From contig CAAGDX010000002.1 in assembly GCA_900768685.1 (NCBI GenBank), forward strand, positions 1 to 9,732: 9,732 nt of DNA. The letters run 5' to 3'. Positions 5,447 through 9,732 of this stretch are shown here, in pieces (the stretch's first letter is position 1; each line of letters starts with the position of its first letter). Both the position numbers and the translations under genes were made by a program. The stretch is from Bacteroidales bacterium. Lineage in GTDB: Bacteria > Bacteroidota > Bacteroidia > Bacteroidales > Muribaculaceae. The notes beneath the pieces are model-generated. The model was given only the letters and a program-made list of their open reading frames with translations, had not been told where the DNA came from and did not search any database.

Positions 5447-7558
5447 TTATAGATAATAAATAATGTATTTATTGTTTTCAGAAACAGAGGCAACGGTTTT
5501 GCTGAGTTTGGCTCTTGTATCGGAATCTTTAACTGCAATAATCACCACTTGCGAGCCTTTAGGAAGCAGTCCCACGCTATTTGTATCCGTGAGTGCAACA
5601 ACGTCTAATGTGTCCAAGGATTCTGCAAATGCAGGATGCTCTACGATAGAACCTTCCTCAAGTCCTGTTTCTGAAAGCGAAATAATGCTGTTCTCTTTCT
5701 TTTCGTATGGCAATTGCTTCAAATCGGAGATTTTGACCGGGGAAACAGTTATATTCGCTTCATTTGCCGCTTCAGTATTAGGGAGATAAAGTGAAGAAGT
5801 GAGCGTAAGTTCGCGGAGAGAATTATGGAGTGTTACAGCATAATCCACTCCCTGAGAAACGCTTCCGAGTGCCACTACAAAAACGCCTTTTCTATCTTCG
5901 CTTTCACGAATAGTGTGTCGGAGCAGATTCAGTCCGTCCGGTCTGTTTCCGTCTATCACATTTTCGTAGTCGTCAAAATCGAAATCGCCTCTGAGGAGGT
6001 CTTTTTTGCGAAGTCTGTAAATCAGATATACCGTTGGGAGGAACGCAGCCATAAATATTGCCAAAATCAAAACAAAAATGCTCTTTTTATTTGAAGGCTT
6101 AAACGGACTGTAAGCCGGCTGGATAACATTACCGGACTCGTCAATAGCGGCTATTTTTAATATATTGTTTTCGCGTTTTTGGAGCAAGAAGAGATAGAGC
6201 TGATTTGTAAACATTTTGTTTCGCATCATATCGTAGTATTCTCTTTCGTAAGCAGGCATATTGCTCAGTCTGCCGCTGTCTTTATATGATTTGTTGAGAA
6301 TGCTTTGAACTTTGACGTTGATATTTTCATCCGCCTTTTCAATACTTTCAATCACCAGAGAGCGGATAGCCTCAATGTTTTCCGTGTTTAATCGGAGGGA
6401 AACGTTGTCTTCCTTAGCAGACTGCAACAAAGAAATACGTTCAAGAATGAGCTGATTGTATCTTTCCACCAATGAATTTGTGGCAGCCTCCTCAAGATTC
6501 ATCATAGGGAGCATGGCGTATTTGTCTTTATCACGCAGAGTGGAGAGAGCCATTTGCAGCATAGTTTGCTGAGTGCGGAACTTAAGCACTTGGTTATCAA
6601 TTTCTTTGTTTTGCTGGAAAAGGTAACTTATTTCAGCGGGAAGGCTTGTGATATTGTATTTGTTTTGGAATTCCTCGATAGTAGCCTCGGAAGCGGAAAG
6701 TTCACCAGCAATAACGGCAAGACGTTCGTTGATTACGTCGAGTTCGTCTTTCACCACTTTGTTTTTGCGAGTGCGGCGGAAAGTGTTGTACTCACTGAAG
6801 AGAGCATTCAGGAAATCAATACCTCTTTCACGGTTTGCATCAGAAATATCCACAGTGACAATATCCGTTTTTTGTCCTGTAGTGACAAGCATCTTGTCTG
6901 CAACTGCTTCAACAGTGTTCCAGCGATTGGCAATGACGTATTTGAGGTCATACTCGCGTGCTTCCAGAGTGTCTGCAAGTGTAATTGCAAAAGTGCCATA
7001 GTCTGTGCTTATGGTAGTAGGCAAATTACCTTTATAACTACCCACGATGCGACCCAACATACCTTTCTTAACTTCAATATCCGCAACACCGGATTCATCG
7101 ATAAAAACGCAGAATTTAAGCGGTTTCATCACTGTGTCTTCATACAAAGGTTCTGTTTCGATCCTTATAGGGCAATCCTTGTGCAAAAGAGTTTTGGAAA
7201 GTCCGTCATATTCAATACAAGTGTGATTATAACGCTGATTGACAACTGCATTGTAAATCAGATTTTTAGTACCCACAATGAAAGCCTCGTTATCAACGGA
7301 TTTAGACAATGATGAACCTAAAGAGAATGTTCTCATAAGGTCCGACACTTCTCCGCCCAGCAGTTGCGCTCCACCTGAAGCACCTCTGATTTCACTTTCA
7401 ATCAAGATATCTCCCGTGATATCCCACTTGTTCATTCTGTAAAAATTATAAAACACAGCCATTGCAATAAACAGCACAGCAGAAATGATGTACAGTTTCT
7501 TGTTGCTTTTTACTTCATTAGTGTATCTTCTGAGGTCTATCTCTTTTTCTTCTGTCAT
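5447..7558 (-). CDS. Wzc/Wzz-like chain-length protein with a degenerate kinase domain
   Basis: This 703-residue inner-membrane protein has a short cytoplasmic N-terminus and membrane segments at about 22-40 and 493-515. A long periplasmic region with coiled-coil character (about 260-320 and 380-430) separates them. The stretch about 430-490 has the GNVR-type pattern EREYYDMMRNKMFTNQLY followed by LLQKREN and PAYSPFKPSNK, which identifies polysaccharide copolymerases. In Wzc homologues a BY-kinase domain of 200 or more residues follows. Here only about 150 residues remain. The position of Walker A reads ALGSVSQGVDYAV (563-575) with no GK(S/T), and the Walker B-like stretch LDVVALTDTNSVG (651-663) lacks the usual IIDTPP. 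The C-terminus is YIIYYL rather than a long Tyr tail. The fold therefore seems kept without ATP binding. The protein probably sets polymer length and links the Wza-like exporter to the Wzy-like protein encoded beside it. Confidence 0.88.
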   Translation of the reverse strand: MTEEKEIDLRRYTNEVKSNKKLYIISAVLFIAMAVFYNFYRMNKWDITGDILIESEIRGASGGAQLLGGEVSDLMRTFSLGSSLSKSVDNEAFIVGTKNLIYNAVVNQRYNHTCIEYDGLSKTLLHKDCPIRIETEPLYEDTVMKPLKFCVFIDESGVADIEVKKGMLGRIVGSYKGNLPTTISTDYGTFAITLADTLEAREYDLKYVIANRWNTVEAVADKMLVTTGQKTDIVTVDISDANRERGIDFLNALFSEYNTFRRTRKNKVVKDELDVINERLAVIAGELSASEATIEEFQNKYNITSLPAEISYLFQQNKEIDNQVLKFRTQQTMLQMALSTLRDKDKYAMLPMMNLEEAATNSLVERYNQLILERISLLQSAKEDNVSLRLNTENIEAIRSLVIESIEKADENINVKVQSILNKSYKDSGRLSNMPAYEREYYDMMRNKMFTNQLYLFLLQKRENNILKIAAIDESGNVIQPAYSPFKPSNKKSIFVLILAIFMAAFLPTVYLIYRLRKKDLLRGDFDFDDYENVIDGNRPDGLNLLRHTIRESEDRKGVFVVALGSVSQGVDYAVTLHNSLRELTLTSSLYLPNTEAANEANITVSPVKISDLKQLPYEKKENSIISLSETGLEEGSIVEHPAFAESLDTLDVVALTDTNSVGLLPKGSQVVIIAVKDSDTRAKLSKTVASVSENNKYIIYYL

Positions 7559-7565
7559 GATAAGA

Positions 7566-8810
7566 TTATGTTGTAATTGGTTGTTTCAAAACATTATTTA
7601 TTTCTTCTGAAGTCATAGTTCGTGTGGGTGCTATAATCATACCCATCAAAAACATTATGGTTTCACCGTAAGATTTAGTAAAAGTAGTATTTGTGGTGCT
7701 TTCTATCAAAATAAAAATTATGCAGAGCACACCGATAATAAAACCATACTTATTACCTTTCCGATTTACGACTTTGAGTCGCTTGTAAATCCAATAGAAT
7801 AGATATATGAAAAGTGCCAAGCCTACAAATCCGAATTGTGCCAATTCAGGGTAAAAGGCATCGCAAATGAAATCCGGCATTTCTTCCGAGAGGCCCCAAA
7901 CTTTGTCTAAATAATAGTTTGAATAAAGCGAGGAATAATGCACGGATGGAGATGATGCATAAACGGCAAAGGATGCAAGTCCCGTTCCAAACCACGGGTA
8001 ATCCATAAGAATCATGAACATACCGTAATACAAAGCCGGGCGAGCCATATTCAATGCTTCTCCAGTGCTTAATTCATCACCTATATTCTGAAGGAAGTAG
8101 TATTCCAATTTGGGATAAATAGCAATGAATGCAATTATCAACACAACGAGAAAACTTAAAATGTAAGACATCTTAAGTTTCTTAAACATTCCGGGCTTAT
8201 AGAAAAACAACATAAATGCCACTGCGGCAAATTCTCCATAGTATTTGGAGCGAGTGCAAACCAAACCGATTGCAATAATAAAAAACGCCGTGGCTAATTT
8301 TTGACGTGAGACCTTGCCGTTTTTGTCTATAGAGCAGTAAAGATAAATTGCAAAAAGAGTGAAAGTGGTGTTACCAACGAGTGATATGTGCCCGAAGATA
8401 GGTATTACCATTCCTACGAGGCTTACCAATACAGCAAAAACGGATATAATGACACAAAGGATTCGAATGATTTGTTTCTGCTTTACGTTCAAAACGGGAT
8501 TGGCTGCATAGCAAATAGCAAGTGGCACCAATGGCTTTAATTGAAGCACAAAATCATATATCACCGCATGTGTGGTGTTGAAATGATATTTATAGATAGA
8601 CATTGCGGCATAAAAAAGCATTATGCCCACCATCAAATAAAGCAGCTTATATTTTTTCCAATTCCTGTTTATAACGATATCCAGCGAAACGAACATACAC
8701 ATCAGCATCACTATAAATTCGTCCAAAAACTGGATAAAAACGGCACTTGCCGCTGTAGCAAGCACCATCAGCAGTAATATGATGAAGTATATGTTGTCCG
8801 ATTTAAGCAT
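7566..8810 (-). CDS. O-antigen polymerase/ligase family membrane protein (Wzy/WaaL-like)
   Basis: This 414-residue protein is almost entirely hydrophobic, with about ten or more predicted membrane helices. A large polar periplasmic loop (about 240-325) separates the helices near 216-232 and 326-342. The loop contains ARPALYYGMFMILMDYPWFGTG (256-277; key residues R257, P272, G275, G277) and then H291 and FYPELAQFGFVGL, the pattern of the Wzy_C/O-antigen ligase family. Enzymes of this family join lipid-linked repeat units at the periplasmic face (polymerase) or transfer glycan to an acceptor (ligase); sequence alone does not separate the two. Next to Wza- and Wzc-like genes, polymerase is the more likely role. 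The gene starts 21 nt after the export lipoprotein stop and ends 7 nt before the chain-length gene, so it is cotranscribed. Confidence 0.85.
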   Translation of the reverse strand: MLKSDNIYFIILLLMVLATAASAVFIQFLDEFIVMLMCMFVSLDIVINRNWKKYKLLYLMVGIMLFYAAMSIYKYHFNTTHAVIYDFVLQLKPLVPLAICYAANPVLNVKQKQIIRILCVIISVFAVLVSLVGMVIPIFGHISLVGNTTFTLFAIYLYCSIDKNGKVSRQKLATAFFIIAIGLVCTRSKYYGEFAAVAFMLFFYKPGMFKKLKMSYILSFLVVLIIAFIAIYPKLEYYFLQNIGDELSTGEALNMARPALYYGMFMILMDYPWFGTGLASFAVYASSPSVHYSSLYSNYYLDKVWGLSEEMPDFICDAFYPELAQFGFVGLALFIYLFYWIYKRLKVVNRKGNKYGFIIGVLCIIFILIESTTNTTFTKSYGETIMFLMGMIIAPTRTMTSEEINNVLKQPITT

Positions 8811-8831
8811 AGTTAAAAACCTTACTTCAAA

Positions 8832-9629
8832 TCATTTCACAGTGAGTGCAATGACAAGAGATGCTATCACAGAAGCGGCACTTACAATAGTGCTGATAAC
8901 GGAAAGTTTGTATGCGTTGTTCTGATTATATTTGGAATTATCTATACGAACCTTGTTAGGTGCAACATAGACAACATCGTTTTGGCGGAGATAGAAATAC
9001 GGTGAAGACACGATGTTCGCATCTGTAATGTCCAAATGGTGGAATGTTTTTGCACCGTTTTCTTCACGGATAATATATACTTGGTCGCGTAAACCATAAA
9101 TACTGAGGTCTCCTGCCGCCGCCAAGGCATCAAGCACGGAGTATCTCTCGCGATTCACGGTATAAGCACCCGGTGTGTTTACTTCTCCAATCACGTTTAC
9201 CTTGAAGTTTACCAGTTTCACTGTCACTACAGGGCTTTCCACACTTTTAGACACCAAATCGCGAAGATTTTCCTTTATTTGATTTGTAGTAAACCCGGCT
9301 ACGTGCACTTTTCCAAGGATAGGCATATCTATATCACCTTTTGTATCAACAAGATATGTTGAATATTGTAGTTGCGTGTTTTGACCCGGAAGCAGTTCGT
9401 TTTTAGTGTAGTTTGTAATAGGAAGGTTATATGGACCTGTTGCGGCTGGAACGAGCGAAGATATTGTAATCATCAGTTCATCGTCCGGTGCGATAAGTAT
9501 TTCATAATCATTGCTTCCGAGGACTGTGCCTTCGCTTGCATTGTCGAAATATGTGAGTTTGACTTGCTGTGTTTTACAAGAAAAAAGAGTTAGTGATAAA
9601 AGACCGGCAACTATAATGGAGTAATATTT
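8832..9629 (-). CDS. Wza-like polysaccharide export lipoprotein, start codon missing
   Basis: Read from 9629, the frame encodes 265 residues starting KYYSIIVAGLLSLTLFSC, a lipoprotein signal peptide with its lipobox Cys at residue 18 (codon 9576-9578). The Poly_export domain follows: IAPDDELMITISSL (about 46-59) and VDTKGDIDMPILGKVHVAG (about 94-112). Then comes a SLBB-type domain: VNVIGEVNTPGAYTV (134-148) and RYSVLDALAAAGDL (152-165). A C-terminal hydrophobic helix (about 243-262) resembles that of short Bacteroidales exporters. The protein should form the outer-membrane pore through which the polymer leaves the cell. The first in-frame ATG is at 9471-9473, which would cut off the signal peptide and part of the export domain, so it is not the native start. 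Upstream, the frame enters the element at 9631 and stays open to the window edge without ATG, GTG or TTG. The native start seems to have been separated from the gene by the insertion; expression would need a start within or beyond the element. Confidence 0.8.
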   Translation of the reverse strand, partial: KYYSIIVAGLLSLTLFSCKTQQVKLTYFDNASEGTVLGSNDYEILIAPDDELMITISSLVPAATGPYNLPITNYTKNELLPGQNTQLQYSTYLVDTKGDIDMPILGKVHVAGFTTNQIKENLRDLVSKSVESPVVTVKLVNFKVNVIGEVNTPGAYTVNRERYSVLDALAAAGDLSIYGLRDQVYIIREENGAKTFHHLDITDANIVSSPYFYLRQNDVVYVAPNKVRIDNSKYNQNNAYKLSVISTIVSAASVIASLVIALTVK

Positions 9630-9630
9630 A

Positions 9631-9732
9631 GAGCCTGTTTCATAAAGAAAGTTAAAAAAATGAGGTCGCAGATTTTTGATTGATTTTTGTTCTGAACTGA
9701 AGGAGCTTAGCGAGCTAAGTGACTGAAGTGAA
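9631..9732 (+). mobile_element. Inner end of an insertion-type element (right copy)
   Basis: The stretch starts GAGCCTGTTTCATAAAG at 9631. Its first 35 nt are an inverted copy of 113-147. TTA (9628-9630) sits next to the end, as expected for a TNA target duplication, although the partner copy would lie outside the window. The next 60-odd nt are A/T-rich, then contain the direct repeat ACTGAAG (9696-9702 and 9722-9728) flanking a hairpin. There is no transposase frame in the visible part. The element abuts the signal-peptide codons of the export lipoprotein and continues beyond the window. Confidence 0.5.
9706..9719. repeat. Apical hairpin of the right element
   Basis: CTTAGC-GA-GCTAAG is a perfect 6-bp stem around GA, extendable by a G-T pair. 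Its centre is about 82 nt from the GAGCC end, essentially the same distance as TGTGGC-GA-GCCACA (minus strand, 58-71) in the left copy. Outside the stem, scattered short complementary blocks (for example 9696-9698 with 9727-9729) suggest further weak pairing. Confidence 0.6.

Noticed and set aside
6554..7312. 252-codon plus-strand ORF opposite the Wzc-like gene
   Set aside because: It lies antisense within a well-supported gene and shows no domain, signal peptide or promoter.
9631..9732. CRISPR array or phage attachment site at the right edge
   Set aside because: Only two short direct repeats (ACTGAAG) flank one hairpin; there is no regular repeat-spacer pattern and no tRNA or integrase.

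Overview
The window comes from a member of the Bacteroidota, most likely a Bacteroidales gut or oral commensal. Supporting evidence: a promoter matching the phylum-specific consensus (TTTG, 19-nt spacer, TAnnTTTG) upstream of the NfeD gene; protein families typical of Bacteroidales surface-polysaccharide loci; short leaders without Shine-Dalgarno sequences; and AT-rich intergenic DNA. Every full-length gene is on the minus strand.

Layout from right to left, which is the direction of transcription. At 9631-9732 the end of an apparent insertion-type element abuts the polysaccharide operon. The operon runs 9629 to 2020: a Wza-like outer-membrane export lipoprotein whose start codon is missing (8832-9629), a multispanning Wzy/O-antigen-ligase-like protein (7566-8810), a Wzc/Wzz-like chain-length protein whose C-terminal kinase-like domain looks degenerate (5447-7558), a GT4 glycosyltransferase (4263-5444), a radical SAM/SPASM protein (3124-4194) and a second GT4 glycosyltransferase (2020-3105). 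Gaps between these genes are 2 to about 68 nt, and a strong hairpin/T-tract terminator (1997-2021) ends the unit. This is part of a Wzx/Wzy-type exopolysaccharide or capsule machine. The flippase and the initiating sugar-phosphate transferase are not in the window.

Convergent to the operon at 1867-1995 is a 42-codon ORF. It reads like the first and last parts of a NhaP2/CvrA-type K+/H+ antiporter joined by a large internal deletion. Further left is a two-gene unit for a short NfeD protein (1207-1650) and an SPFH/stomatin-like paraslipin (191-1177), with its own consensus promoter (1680-1710) and a terminator-like hairpin (154-184).

The least expected structure is at the two edges. A 35-nt sequence occurs in inverted orientation at 113-147 and 9631-9665 (32 of 35 identical by eye), with its GAGCCTG end facing inward and a TTA/TAA trinucleotide next to it on each side. 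Beyond these 35 nt the two sequences differ, yet each carries a hairpin with a GC-GA-GC apex 81-82 nt from the GAGCC end, and the stem base pairs differ in a compensated way. This suggests two diverged copies of one structured element family bracketing the cluster. The right copy seems to have separated the export gene from its start codon.
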